64,000 nucleotides of DNA from Pyrocephalus nanus (GCA_038380795.1 CM076272.1:4770001-4834000); one strand, 5' to 3'; positions 8,801 through 20,471 are shown, numbered from the stretch's first letter. Translations and numbers: made by a program. Notes: a model not told the origin generated them from the letters alone.

Positions 8801-10641
8801 TGGTTGGTTCTTTGGAGCAATCGCTGCCGCGTCCTTCCCACCCCCCAGAGGCGACACCGGGGACCCCTTTCTGACCAGCTCGACTCCAGCTGGGCCACAG
8901 TATCCACTGGGAATTTGGTGAAACTGGGAGAGGACTGTGGGCCTCTCTTTTTATTTGCTTTTTCCCAGGAATTACCATTTTTCAGAGGAATTCACCGTGG
9001 CTGTGGACGGGAATGAGGCAGGACCTGCCCCCTGTGGTTCCCTCGATCTTTCCAAGCAATGCTGGAGATTCAGGGGGATGTGGCTGTGTCTCATGGGATG
9101 CCCCTTCACAGCTGAGGATACAGCTGAGCGACTGCTGGGATCCTGGGGAAGTGACTGGATTTATTTTTTGTTTAAGGAGGGGAAAAATAACCCAAACCTC
9201 ATAAACTTAAGGAAAAAAAGCCCCAAGGGCTGGGTGGCAGAGTGGGTGGTGAGGGGACAGTCACCAGCCTGGGTTTGGGTGGCCCTTGGGGACATGGAGC
9301 AGCTGGTGTGGGATGAGTGGGAATGGACAGATGTTGGGGTCCCTCCAGGGGGGACAGAGGGCAGGGACATGGCAGAGGTGACACTGAGGCTGCACCCACT
9401 GGTGTCACGAGCCTGTCAGGTCTCAGCTGGTGGCTGTAACTAACGAGGGTAATTTTTATGTCAATTCTTAATTTCTTTTATAAATCCTGGCTGAAATGAC
9501 TGACCTGGAGAGCCCCCAGGCCGTGGGGAACCTCAGTGCCAGCCACCTCTGCCAGCCCCTCACCCCCGTGCTGAGCCCCAGGAGCCTCCGGGGCTTCTCC
9601 AGTGGGTTTTCATCCAGGCTGGGACATGGCTGGATGCAGCTGTGCCGGCACTGCCTCTGTGGAGTTACTGGGATCAGCTTGGGCTGAAATAAAACACCAT
9701 CCCTGGGAGGTTCCTTCTCATTTGAGTCTTTGCTGTAGCCCCAGGCCCTGCAGGGTCCCCTCAGTAGGGTCCCATATCCCCAGTGGGGTCCTATCCCTGA
9801 GGCACAATCCCTTCTCCATGGTGTGGTCCCCACTCCACAGCACCATCCCTTTGCCATGTGATTCCCTTCCCACAGACCCAGCCCTTTCCCAAAGCCACAT
9901 CAATTCCCTATGACACTTTCCCCCATGATTCCATCCCTTCCCCTCAATTCTATCCCTTTATCCTACCCTGTGTCACCATCTCTTCCCTGTTAACCTCTCC
10001 TTTCCCCACCATCCCAACCCTTCCCAGTGCCCCCCTCCCTTTCCCATGATCCCATCCCTTCATCACAATTCCATCCCTTTCTTGTGTCCCCATTCCTTCC
10101 CCACCATGCCATCCTTTCCCCATACCTCTCTTCCCCACAATCCCATTCCTTCCCTGTGCCCTTCCCTAGGTCCCTTCCCTGCAATTCCTATCCCTTCCCC
10201 ACCATCCCCTGCCCTCCCCATCCCCCAGACTTTAACCCCAGTTAAATCCACCAACACAGATTCCTTTTCCCTTTTTTTTTTTCTGTGTTTTTGGGTTTGT
10301 TTTGGTTCTTTGTTATTTTTTTGCTTCTGTTTCTCATCGATAAAAACGCCGTCGCTGCCAATGCCAGAAGGGGCAGCCCCTGGCCCCGGCGGCCCCACGG
10401 CCCCTTCTCCACGCTGCCACAGGGTGGGGACACCGAGGACGGGACAGGGAGGGGACAAGGGACTGCCAAACCCGCCTGGTGCTCCCGGGGTGCCCGAGGC
10501 CTATGTACAGGTGGAGCCGCTGGCACCGGCCCCGGCTCTGACCTGGCCAGGGGGCTCAAATCCCGCTCGGCCTTCCCTGGCCTCGCCCGGGGGCTCCGCT
10601 CGGTGCCCGGGGGGTCCCGGGGGTCCCACCACTCCCACTGC
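8801..10641. other. CELF6-PARP6 convergent intergenic region and PARP6 3' UTR
   Basis: Between the two converging genes there is unique sequence to about 9700, a pyrimidine-rich repeat block, then T-rich and GC-rich sequence that should be PARP6 3' UTR on the minus strand. I could not find a canonical AATAAA on the minus strand close to the PARP6 stop; an A-rich minus-strand tract lies at about 10260-10330. No gene was seen. Confidence 0.5.
9740..10235 (+). repeat. Pyrimidine-rich degenerate minisatellite
   Basis: Roughly 500 bp of loosely repeated CCATCCCTTCCC / ATTCCATCCC units, strongly C+T on the plus strand. The long open frames seen here on both strands are composition artefacts. Confidence 0.7.
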
Positions 10642-13600
10642 TCAGTTTGTGTACACCTGAGTCCCGATCACACGCATGATCTCCTTCTGGATTTTGGGGT
10701 CCTGAGTATTGATATTGGCATCTCCCACTTGGCCGTCTTCGTACCTGGAAGGGGAGGAGAGGGGTCAGGCAGTGTCCTGTGGGGGGGTCCCGCGGGTGCC
10801 AGTGAGGGGGCGCAGCTGGGACTCACACAAAGAAGAAGCGGGTGCAGACGTGGTCCGAGACAGGGCACACCCAGATGTTGCCGTGTTTCTGCAGGTCCTT
10901 GGAGGTGATCACTGCCGGGGAAAGGGGCTGTTGGATGCGGGATGGGGAATGGAGGCCCCTGCTGGGCAGTTGGTGCTGGTGGTGGGGACCCTCCCTCCCT
11001 CCTCCACTCTCCCAGTGATCCTGTGGGTGCTGTCTGTGCCCTCCCATTGCCCCCCATGTCCCCAGACCTTCGCAAAGCGCGATGCAATTCAGGTTGCGGC
11101 TCTGGAGGAAGCGGGACTGGATGGAGCGGGTCTGTGGGGAGAGCAGCCAGTGTTACCACCCCGTGGGTGCCATATCCCCCTCCCCATCCTCCCTGGTGTC
11201 CCCCAGCCTGTCACCTGGGGGATGGTGTTCATCCTGTTGTACCGCTGCACCAGCTCATCCTTGGACGGCATCCGGTGCTGGCCTTTCCCCATCCCTGTGG
11301 AGAAGGAGGTGGTGGCCGTCACTCCTGGCAGGGAGCACTGCAGGGGTGATGAGGGACACATGCCACAAACAGGGATGGCTGAGCGCTCCCACCCATCGGC
11401 TGAGCCCTGGGAACCCCCCAAAAGCAGGCACAGCAGTTTCTGGAGCCTAGAAATCATTAGGGTTTTTATTCTCTGGTGTGTGGGAAAGCCCCAGCCTGGT
11501 TGGGAAGAGGCTGGTGCAGGTGATATGGATGTGGGACGCTGCCGACTCCCGCACGGATCCTCTGGCCAGCGTGATGCCAAACCTCCCCGGGCCGTGCAGG
11601 GGGTGGGGACGGGAGCGCAGGAAGGACCAGGCAGAGCAGGCAGCCTCTTACCTGAGTATCCAAAGGAAATACTGGAGATGGGGCTCAGATAGATGCCCTT
11701 GCCATAGGCTGCTCCATGCAGCTTGCGGGAAAACACCAGGGTGAGTGCAGTGGGGTCACCCCGACAGCTCGGGCACGGTGACAGCAGAGGCAGCCTGGCA
11801 CCCCCCGCTGCCTGTCCCCTTCCTTGCCTGCCTGTCCCCCTCCTTACCTGCCTGTCCCATGCCCTGCCTGTCTGCTCCCCTCCCTCCCTGCCTGCTGCCC
11901 CGGGGTGCATCGGTCTGTGGAGCGGAGCAGTACCTGCAGTTTGGTGTAGGAAGCGTTGACCAGCCCGTTGCGGAGGATGGAATGCCAGTTCTCAATGTGA
12001 GAGCCGCTGGAAAGAGTCAGCCCCACGTCAGCCCCACAGTGCCCACTGGGGGGTCCCGCTGTCCCCCCACCTCGGCAACTCACTGGAAAGCGAAGGTGCT
12101 GCCGTAGAGTTTCTTGGCCGTGCGGAACCGCGCCTCCTTGGCCGGGGGGCTGCTGAGCAGGAGGAACTGGTGCGAGGTGTGCATGAACTTCAGCTGCTAC
12201 CAGGGGAACGGGAAGAGCAGCGGCGGTGCCGGCAGGGAGAGGACAGACAGACAGACAGACAGATCATGCACGGCCGCCCGGCCCCGTGTCCGGCCCAGCC
12301 TGGCTTTGGCTGCTCCGGCATTGGCAGGAGGGCCTGTGGCATCCCCCACCACACAGCCCATCCTCCATCCCATATACCACATCCAGCCTCCCACACCTCC
12401 TGGGCTCAGACCCCATCCCAAGGGATGCATCCTATGGCTCAGACCTTTCTATGGCCCACCCCATACCCTCACACATTTCATGCTGCATCCCCCAGCCCAC
12501 AGCCTACATCCTGCATCTCACCTCCTGTACCTTCCAACCCACCTCCCATCCATCCCATTCCCACATCCCACATTCCATACCCTACATCCCCCAGAGCCTG
12601 GCCAGGCCCCTTACCCTGCTGAGAGGCAGCTTGACGATGTGGGATCTGTTGCTGGAGATTATCCTTGGGAAGGGGAGGAGGAAAAGGAGGAGGAGGAAGG
12701 TCAGATAGGGTGGTCCCATGCTCCCATGGGAACAGGGCCTAACTGGGAGCCAGAACCCACCCCAATGTCTTTGGATGGTCGTGACCCCCCAGCAGAAAGG
12801 AGCTGAGAGAGTTGTGCCAAGGATGCCCACCTGCCTCCCACCCTATCCCCTGTCACAGGGCATGTGGGACAGCAGGGAGGGATGTGGGACAGTGGGATGG
12901 GGCCACAGCACCCTTGGCCTTACCACTGCAGGAGGGGATGGGCCAGGGGGTCCAGCTTGTCCATCTGCTTCTTGATCTCCAGGTAGGATCCCTGGCAAAG
13001 ACAAGAGGGAGTGCAGGTGGGTCCCCCAGCACCCACCCAACTGTGGGCAGAGGGAGATCAGCACCACAGTGTCACTCCAGGATTGGATCTCACACTGGGG
13101 GACGTGGGGTAGTGGGGCCACACCACGCACCTGGGTCATCTCCCGGATGGACATCACGCTGTCCAGGGCCTTCTGCAGCCGCTCGTAGTTCTTCTTCTAC
13201 ACGTGGGGTAGGAGAGAGGAGGACATCAGAGGGATCCTCAGGGCTCCTCCTGGCCCCAGTACCCCCCAGTGTGGGGCAGTGTCATCCCCAATGCTTACCT
13301 TGGGGTTGAAGGCAAGAGTTTTGGGGTCATTGGGGTCCACCACGGAGGGATAAGGCTCGAAGATGATGCTCTTGCGAGGGGACTCGAGGGCAGCACGGCA
13401 CATGGCCACCAGCAGGTCCACCACCTTGGGGCAGAGCAGGGGGTGAAGGGACAGCCCCCGAGGAGATCTCGGAGTCCCCACCGAGCACAGCCCCTACCTC
13501 GGCACCCGTGGCCACCTCCTCAGCCGCGCCCGACATGACACCCAGGGTGTAGAAGGAGAAGACGCAGAGCTCCCGTGTGCACACGGCCGGCTGCGAAGGG

Positions 13601-16600
13601 ACAGGAGCGTGGGGAGGGGCTGGGACAGGGACACGGGGGCACAGCCCACGCCCCACCAGCCCCTGTCACCCCACCTTGAGCATGGAGCCATTCTGGAAGA
13701 CGTGCTGCTCATCACACACCACACAGTACTCGTTGAGCGTCGGGATCCGCTGCTCCGCGTACTTCATGATCTGAGGGCAGGACAGGGGGAGTCAGTCCCT
13801 GCCACAGAGCTGGGAGGATGCTCCAGGCAGTGGGATGGGGATGGGTGGGATGTGGGGCAGTGGGGAGGATGCTCCAGGCAGCGGGATGGGGATGGGTGGG
13901 ATGTGGGGCAGTGGGGAGGATGCTCCAGGCAGCGGGATGGGGATGGGTGGGATGTGGGGCAGTGGGGAGGATGCTCCAGGCAGCGGGATGGGGATGGGTG
14001 GGATGTGGGGCGGTGGGGAGGATGCTCCAGGCAGCGGGATGGGGATGAGCAGGACGCAGGACTCTCACCTGGACGAGGAAGCCGTACTCCAGCGTAGGGA
14101 TGTTCTTGCAGTGGCCACCGACCTGCGACGGAGCCGGAGCAGAGCCAGCTGCGTTATCCCCTTTCCCACAGGTACCCCCAGATCTGCATGGCACCGGCAG
14201 CCCCCAACTCCACCAGCACAGCAGGACCCCCAATATGCCAATATCCTCCAGCACAGCAGGACCCTCAATATGCCAACCTTCTCTACCACAGTGGACCCTC
14301 AACATGCCAACCCCCACCAGCACAGCAGCACCCCCAAAATGCCAACACCCCTCGCACATCAGGACCTCTGACGTGCCAACATCCTCCAGCACAGCAGAAC
14401 CCCCAACATGTCAGCCTTCCCCATCACAGCAGGACCCCTGACATGCCAAACTCCTGCCTAGCACAGCAGGACCTCTGACATGCCAACACCCCCTGGCACA
14501 CTGGGACCCCCGACATGCCAACATCCCCTGGCACAGCAGGACCCCTGATGGGCCAAACCCCCCCGCAGGGATGAGGCACTAAGAGGGGGTAAAACACCAC
14601 TGGACCCCACGGCTGGGCCCCAACTCCCCAAGAGCATCCAAGGGTGCTGGGGACAAGAAACCCTACAGGGGCTCCCCCCACCGCAGGGGGGTCCCAGAAC
14701 CCCACAACACGTGATCTGAGCCCGGAGGAGCCCCTGGGAAGGAAAAGGAGAGGAAAGCAAACCCCAAATCGGGGTGGCACCCACCAGGATGTTGAAGGGG
14801 GCAACACCTGCCTGGGTGCTGGCGGGGGGGTAGCCGAAAACTTCCACCTTGGGGTTCTTCACCATGCAGGACACAGAGCGGTTCATCAGGCGGTTCACGC
14901 GAGCCTCGGGGATGCCCAGTTTGCCCTTCAGCACCGAATCTTGGATAACGGGGAAGCTGGGAGACCTGGGGGCACAGAACCCCCTGAGCACCCCAGTTTG
15001 TCACCGTCCCCTGCTCCTGCATCACCCAGTGCCAAATTCATCCACCAGCTGGAGCAAACTCCACCTCCCTGAGCTCTGGAGGGGAGCAGCAGAGTCCAAG
15101 TGGGGAAACTGAGGCACAGTGCCAGGCTCCACCCAGGCTGAGGGCACAGAGGGCTGGTACCCTGGGGACAGTGACGGGGTCTTACTTGGGGATGGGGGAG
15201 AAGATGCTGAGGCCAGCACGGAACTTCTTGATGGTGCCGCTTGTCTTGAACCAACTGTGCCGCTTCTCCTGCTGGGTCTTCAGGAAATCGTTGCTGAGGT
15301 GTTTCCATTGCTGGGATGTGAACATGCCCAGGATCCTGGCAGAGAGGTGGCATGGGTGCCCAAGCAGGGGGACAGCACCCATAGGTGCACTGGTGTCCCC
15401 CAAGCCTGGTGCTTGGGTGGTCCCAGCTCTCCCCTAGCTCCTACTCTTCCCCACCCACAGCCAGTGGTGAGCCCAGCATGGGGTTGTGTGGTGGATAAAA
15501 GGTGGTGGCACAGGGACATGTGGCACCTGGTCGGTTTGGGGGCAAAAAAGGGACTCTGTGGGCCCCCTCCCCACCCCCACCCTCAGGTGCCCAGTGTGTT
15601 TCAGCTCTTACTTCTTCAGCTGCAGACCCAGCCCGAAGCCCTCCTTGTTGGACGGCTGGAACACCTCGATGGACGGTTCTGTGGGGAGAGATGAGGATGA
15701 GCCATTGGTGCCACCACTGTGCCCGCCCTCAGGGCACAGGGGACACCTTGCCCTGCCCGTCCCCTCACCGGGGCCATCGAGGTACTGGGAGAGGGAGAAG
15801 CGCAGGCGGAGGACGATGGGCTCCGTCCGCAGCACCTTCCACGCCGTTGCCACCTCCTCCTGTCAAGGGAGAGCCAGGGTTCAGCACAGCCATGGGGACA
15901 CAGCCAGAAAGGGAATTTGGGGACCCCCTGGGTTTGTGTGCCCGCCCTCCCTCCCCATGCCAGTGCTGGCACTCACATCGAGGAAGCTGATGTTCACGTG
16001 CAGGTCGATGTCCACGTCATCGATGGTCCCGTACTCCCTGCAAAGACACACGGTGCTGTGGCACGGGGGGACTGGCACAGAGCCAGAACACCGGTCTGGG
16101 GCACACCATGCCAGGGTGGGCAGGCTCAGGGGACAGTGACAGGCACGTGTGGGTCCCCGTGTATTGAGTGTGTGTCCCCCGAGACCAGGATGGCACAGGG
16201 GGAGTGTCCAGGTTGCAGATGTGTGCCGGGGGATGGCACAGCTGGGTGTTCAGGGGTGCCATGCTTGGGTGCCATGGCAATGGCACAGCCAGGAGCCCCA
16301 AGGATGGCATAGCTTGATGCCTGGAGATGTCACAGCCAGGTGCCTCATTAATGCCATAGCAGGGTGTCCCACAGATGGCACAGCTGTGTGTCCCAGAGGT
16401 GGCACAGCCGAGTGTTCAGGGGTGTCACAACTGGGTGCTCAACGTGGCCACATGCAGGGGGATGGCATGGCCAAGATGGCACAGGTGGTTTGCTCTGGAG
16501 ATGGCACAGCACTGGTGGATGCTTGGGGGTGCCACAGCCAGGTGCCTCAGGGCACTGCCAGGTCTCTGGTGATGCCATGGGCAGGTGCCCCAGGGATGGC

Positions 16601-18442
16601 ACAGCTGGGTGCCTAATGGGTGCCATAGCTGGGTGTCCTGGTGAGGGTATGTCTGAGAGATGGCACAGCCAGGTGTCCTGGGAATGTCATGGCCAGGTGT
16701 TCTGGGAATACCAGAGCCTGGTGCTCTAAGGATGCCATGGCCAGGTGCCTGGGCATGGCACAGCTGGGTACCCAGGGATGGCACAGTCAGGTGATGGCAT
16801 GGCATAACTGGGTGCCCAGGGATGGCACAGCTGGGTGCAGCACAGTTGGGTGCCCAGGAATGGCACAGTCAGGTGACAGCATGGCATAACTGGGTGCCCA
16901 GGAACGGCCCAGCCAGGTGTCCTGGAGATGGCACAGCTTGGTGCCCAGGGTTGGCATGGCCAGGTGTCTTGGGCACGGCACAGTTGGGTACCCAGGGGTG
17001 GCCCATCTGCATGCCTGGGGACAGCACAACTGGAGGCCCAGTGATGCCACAGGCAGACGACCCAGTGATGCCACAGCTGGGTGTGCTGGGAACAGCACAG
17101 CTGGATGCCCAGGGATGGCCCAGCTGAGTGTGTGGGGAAGGCACAGCCAGGTGAGCACCCACCTGACGGCCACGGCATTCTCGCTGTAGATCTCCTTCAC
17201 CGCCTCGATGTCGGCGTCCAGCTGCGGGTGCCGGTACAGGTCGGCGGCGCAGGTCCCCTGCGGCACAGCCCCCACAGCCCCGTCAGACACGGAGCCCCCA
17301 CAGCCCCAGGCTCGGCATCACGCTCAGGCTGGGGGTCCCCGAGCCCCCAGCTCCTCTGTGGGAGCAGAACACACCTGCACGCCGTAGAGGAACTCCTCGG
17401 ACTCATTGTCCCCGTCGGAGTCATCGTCCGTCCAGTACTGGCCCTTGAGGTCCTGGGGCAGAGGGTGGGGGGCAGTGGATTAGGGGGGCACAAGGCTGGG
17501 GGAGAGGAGATGGGGAGAGGGCTGGGATGTGCTTTGGGGGGGGCACATTAACAAGGAGGGAATAAAGGAGAGCAAACTGGGGAAGCTGGGCCTGGAGGGG
17601 GTTGGGGCAGTGAACTGGGGGAACATTTAGGGAAGCAGGTTGGGGGAACAGTGTGATGGGGACGAGGAGGAGGGCAGCAGGATGGGGATGTGGGATGAGG
17701 GCAGTGGGATGCAGGGAGCAGGATGGGAATAATTTGGGGGGCAGCAGAATGGAGGAGCAGGCTGGGGGAGGCAGGATGGGAGGCAGGTTAGAGGGGAGCA
17801 GGTTGGGGACAATGGAATGGGAACAGCAGGATGAGGGAGCAGGATTGGATAACAGGATGGAGGAGCAGGATGGGATAACAGGATGGAGGAGCAGGATGGG
17901 ATAACAGAATGGAGGAGCAGGATGTGATAACAGGATGGAGGAGCAGGATGGGATAACAGGATGGAGGAGCAGGATGGGATAACAGGATGGAGGAGCAGGA
18001 TGGGGACATCATGATGGGGTATCAGGATAGGGAGAGCAGGATGGAGACAGCAGGATGGGGGATCAAGGATGGGGACAGCAGAATGGAGACATCAGGGTGG
18101 GGGATCAGATGGGGACAGCAGGATAGGGTACAGGAGGGAGGAGTAGGATGGGGGACCGCGCACGGAGCTGCCGAGGGGGCCCCGACCGATCGCGATGGAG
18201 GGTGTCTCCCCCACCGGCCCCATCCCTGCCCCGAGCCGGGGTACAGCGGGACACAGGGGGACACAGGGGAGCACGGGGGGGCACGGGGGGTCACCGAAGG
18301 CCGCTGCCCCATCGCCCGCCCCGCGCCCCCCTCAGGCCCGTCCCGCTGCCCCCCCCGCGCCGGGCGCGCTCGCCCCGCGGGCCGCGCCGGGCTGTGGCCG
18401 TGCCCCGTGCCCCGTGCCCCGTGTCCCCCCGGCCCTCACCAT
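10642..18442 (-). CDS. PARP6: Protein mono-ADP-ribosyltransferase PARP6
   Basis: Transfers single ADP-ribose units from NAD+ to proteins; linked to cell-cycle control, centrosome integrity and dendrite growth. Coding exons (transcript order): 18440-18442, 17375-17452, 17163-17257, 15977-16037, 15769-15859, 15612-15678, 15186-15335, 14785-14965, 14069-14122, 13675-13770, 13498-13590, 13299-13424, 13131-13196, 12924-12991, 12615-12663, 12084-12196, 11934-12006, 11652-11721, 11215-11294, 11068-11131, 10827-10911, 10642-10744. All phases close: 621 aa (vertebrate PARP6 about 630). It starts M-DLKGQYWTDDDSDGDNESEE; a Cys/His cluster (CVVCDEQH, CTRELC) precedes the catalytic domain. Catalytic triad H464 (FHGSHIENWH), Y494 (AAYGKGIYLSP), Y589 (FFVYEDGQ) is H-Y-Y, as known for PARP6 and mono-transferase type, not H-Y-E. 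C-terminus IGTQVYTN. The initiator ATG is the last three bases of exon 1. No defects seen. Confidence 0.96.
12193..12201 (-). other. PARP6: Tandem (NAGNAG) acceptor of a PARP6 exon
   Basis: On the minus strand the exon encoding QLKFMHTSHQ is preceded by GGTAGCAG: the acceptor may be TAG (exon starts with CAG, Gln) or the next CAG (Gln skipped). Both keep the frame. The model used here keeps the Gln because the vertebrate protein, as I recall it, reads SRQLKFMH. Confidence 0.5.
13814..14066 (+). repeat. 51-bp minisatellite, 5 copies, PARP6 intron
   Basis: Five near-identical 51-bp copies start at 13814, 13865, 13916, 13967 and 14018 (core GAGGATGCTCCAGGCAG). The array fills most of the intron between two coding exons and reaches the donor of the exon at 14069. 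Because 51 is a multiple of three, the array is open in several frames and yields false ORFs on both strands. Confidence 0.92.
14205..14550 (+). repeat. Degenerate ~35-bp minisatellite, PARP6 intron
   Basis: About ten diverged units resembling CCAGCACAGCAGGACCCCC plus AACATGCCAACAT fill much of the intron between exons 14069-14122 and 14785-14965. Spacing of the clearest CCAGCACAGCAGG cores is about 35 bp (14213, 14248). The remaining sequence to 14784 is unique and unremarkable. Confidence 0.75.
16190..17160 (+). repeat. Degenerate ~23-bp minisatellite filling a PARP6 intron
   Basis: Almost the whole 16038-17162 intron consists of diverged units of the type ATGGCACAGCTGGGTGCCC AGGG (23-24 bp), roughly forty of them, with no clear boundaries. 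Each unit carries CAGCTG/CAGCCAGG phrases. Intron ends are normal splice sites and no exon was found inside. Confidence 0.8.
17640..18150 (+). repeat. AGCAGGATGGGA-type minisatellite in PARP6 intron 1
   Basis: The 17453-18439 intron, which separates the start codon from the rest of PARP6, is dominated by GCAGGATGGGG-like units. A regular core at 17854-18009 has six copies of a 26-bp unit beginning AGGATGGAGGAGCAGG (17854, 17880, 17906, 17932, 17958, 17984). The flanks are more diverged versions of the same unit. Confidence 0.9.
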
Positions 18443-18600
18443 GTCAGCGCGGCCCGGCCGGCGCGGGCGCCGCCGCCATTGCTGCCGGGGGGCGGCCGGC
18501 CTGACGTCACCTCGCGTCACCGGGCAACGCGCCCGTGACGTCACCGCCGGGACCCCCGGTCCCCCCGGCTGGGCCCAGGGAGCGGCCACAGCGGGACACA
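18440..18600 (-). promoter_or_regulatory. PARP6: PARP6 CpG promoter with CRE / X-box / CRE arrangement
   Basis: CpG-dense sequence immediately upstream of the PARP6 start codon. Two perfect palindromic CREs (TGACGTCA) lie at 18502-18509 and 18536-18543, and between them, at 18516-18528, is GTCACCGGGCAAC, which fits the RFX X-box consensus GTNRCC-N-RGYAAC. CREB/ATF and RFX co-occupancy is known from other promoters; binding here is inferred. The initiation site should lie close to this block because the ATG ends exon 1. Confidence 0.7.
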
Positions 18601-18659
18601 CCGGGCGGAGGGCCCAGCGACCCCAGTGTGTCCAGGACAGGCCCCCCTGGTCCCAGTTT

Positions 18660-19140
18660 GGCATCACTGCGGTCCCCAGCACAAGGTCCCCCGTGGGGTG
18701 GCCATGTTGGGGTCCCCCACAGTGTCCCCACGGGCCAGCACGGGGTCTCCAGGGTCCCCAGTGCACCGTCCCCAGCATCCCCGGTAGGGGGTTCTCGTGA
18801 GACCAGCACGGCGTGACCATTTTGAGTCCACTCCATGGCTGTCACTGTGTGCCCACAGCCCAGCACAGGGTGCCCAGTGTCCCCACGACCGGGTCCCCAG
18901 CATCCCCAGTACAGCATCCCTACATGGTACCAGAATAGGGTGACAATTCTGGGTCTCCAGATGTCTGTCATGGTGTCCCCACGCTCCAGGACAAAGCTCC
19001 CAGTGTCCCCTGTACACGGTCCCCAGCATTCCCAGTACAGGATCCTCTCAGGGTCCCAGTACAAAGTGGCCATTTTGGGTCCCCTACAGCTGTCACGGTG
19101 CCCCCACAGCCCAGCCCAGAGTACGTGTTGCAGGTCCTTG
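18660..19140 (+). repeat. ~125-bp higher-order tandem repeat upstream of PARP6
   Basis: Phrases such as GTCCCCAGCATCCCCAGTACA recur at 18768, 18893 and 19019, a period of about 125 bp, with a shorter first copy near 18672. CCATTTTGGGTCC and CTGTCACGGTG blocks recur in the same order. The stretch 19140-19480 continues in similar, more diverged composition. No coding evidence. Confidence 0.7.
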
Positions 19141-19514
19141 CGTCAGTAGTGTGTCCCCAGTGTCACCATGATCCCAGTGGAGCAGCTGTGATGGCTCATC
19201 AATACAAGGTCCCCACAGTCCTTGGATAATGTCCCAACATCTCCATCATGGGGTTCCCAGTGTACCCAGCCCATGGCCCTCATGGATCTGGCACAGGGCA
19301 CCTTGTTGGGTCCCAACCAAGTTGGAATGGTGTCCCCTGTGTCCCCAGTGCGGTGTCCCTTGTGTCCCCAGCATAGTGCCTGCATGGCCCCAGTACAGAG
19401 CATCCACACTGCATTCCCAGTGTGCCCATTGGAGGGTCTCAGGACCCTCCAACAGCACCCCAAAATGCCCAACCGCAGAAAGAGAGTGACCCCTGAGAAC
19501 CCACAAGCGGCTGG

Positions 19515-19955
19515 GAGGGTGTGACTTGGAGAGGGTGTGAGCTGGGGGGGCCGTGTGAATGTAGCGACAGTGTGAGCTGAGGGGATGGTGTGAGTTGGAG
19601 AAACGATGTGAGTTGGGGACTTTAGTTAAGGGGTGGTGTGAGTTGGGAAGGATGGTGTGAGTTTGGGGGACAATGTGAACGGAGGGGATGGTGTGAGTTG
19701 CAGTGGAACAGCCTGAGTTGGGGGCACGGTGTAAGTTGGGGGGGCAGTGTGACTTGGGGAATGTGTGAGTTGGGGGTGTGGGCATTGGGGGGCGCTGTGA
19801 GTTGGGGAGTGGTGTGAATTGGGGGATGTGAGTTAAGGGGATGGTGCGACTTGAGGGGGTGGTGTGAGTTGGAAGGGATGTAAATTGTGGGGATGATGTG
19901 AACTGAGGGAGTGGTTGAGTTGGGGGTCGGTGTGAGTTGGGGGTCGTTGTGAGTT
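19515..19955 (+). repeat. GTGTGAGTTGGGGG degenerate minisatellite upstream of PKM
   Basis: Roughly twenty diverged units of GTGTGAGTTGGGGG plus a few variable bases run up to the PKM core promoter, making the plus strand G+T-rich. No gene was seen; it ends sharply at about 19960 where CpG promoter sequence starts. Confidence 0.8.
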
Positions 19956-19959
19956 GGGG

Positions 19960-20282
19960 GCGCTGCCCCTTTAAGAGCAGCGGCCCCTTTAAGGCACGGT
20001 CACTCTCCGTCCGCGCGCGCGGCGGCTGTGCCGCCTCCTCATTGGCCGGTCGGGCGCGTGCCGTTACTCAGCGCCTCCCCCCGCGCCTTGTGCGTCTGCC
20101 AGTGAAAGAAGTCCCGGCGTCCCACCCTTGTGTGCCCCGGCGGGGCGGACGGCGGAGGGATCCGCGGGGGGCGGTGCTGCGGCCGGCCGGGATCACCTTG
20201 GCGGGGCGCGGGGGCGGCGCGCAGAGCGGCGGCGGCGCTCGGAGAGGCAGGACCAGTGAGGGGCGCGGCTGAGCGGCGGCAG
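19960..20282 (+). promoter_or_regulatory. PKM: PKM CpG promoter and non-coding first exon
   Basis: CpG-rich block with two copies of GCCCCTTTAAG (19965-19975 and 19983-19993), an inverted CCAAT box (ATTGG, 20041-20045) and GC-box-like G/C runs. A strong donor (GGCAG|GTAACG) follows position 20282, so exon 1 is probably 5' UTR ending there; the coding start lies in exon 2 at 25830. The transcription start is not determinable here. Position and orientation fit the divergent PARP6/PKM arrangement. Confidence 0.6.
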
Positions 20283-20471
20283 GTAACGGCGGCCTGAGGG
20301 GCGGCGGGGCCGGCGGGGCCGGCCGCGGTGGTACCGCCGAGGTACCGCCGTTATCCCCGTTAACCGCCGCCGGCAGAGGGGCTCCCTCCGGCGGTGGCTG
20401 AGGGGAGGGGGCGCGCGCCCCACGGGACGGTTGGGGGCCGCAGGGGCGCGCGGGGGGCGCGCGGTGCCGAG

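Noticed and set aside
9740..10235. Possible protein-coding frames in the pyrimidine-rich block
   Set aside because: The residues are only Pro/Ser/Phe/Leu or Gly/Met/Lys/Glu patterns from low-complexity DNA.
13712..14392. 226-codon minus frame with repeated HPHPAAWSILPTAPHPT units
   Set aside because: It is the translation of the 51-bp intronic repeat and crosses PARP6 splice sites.
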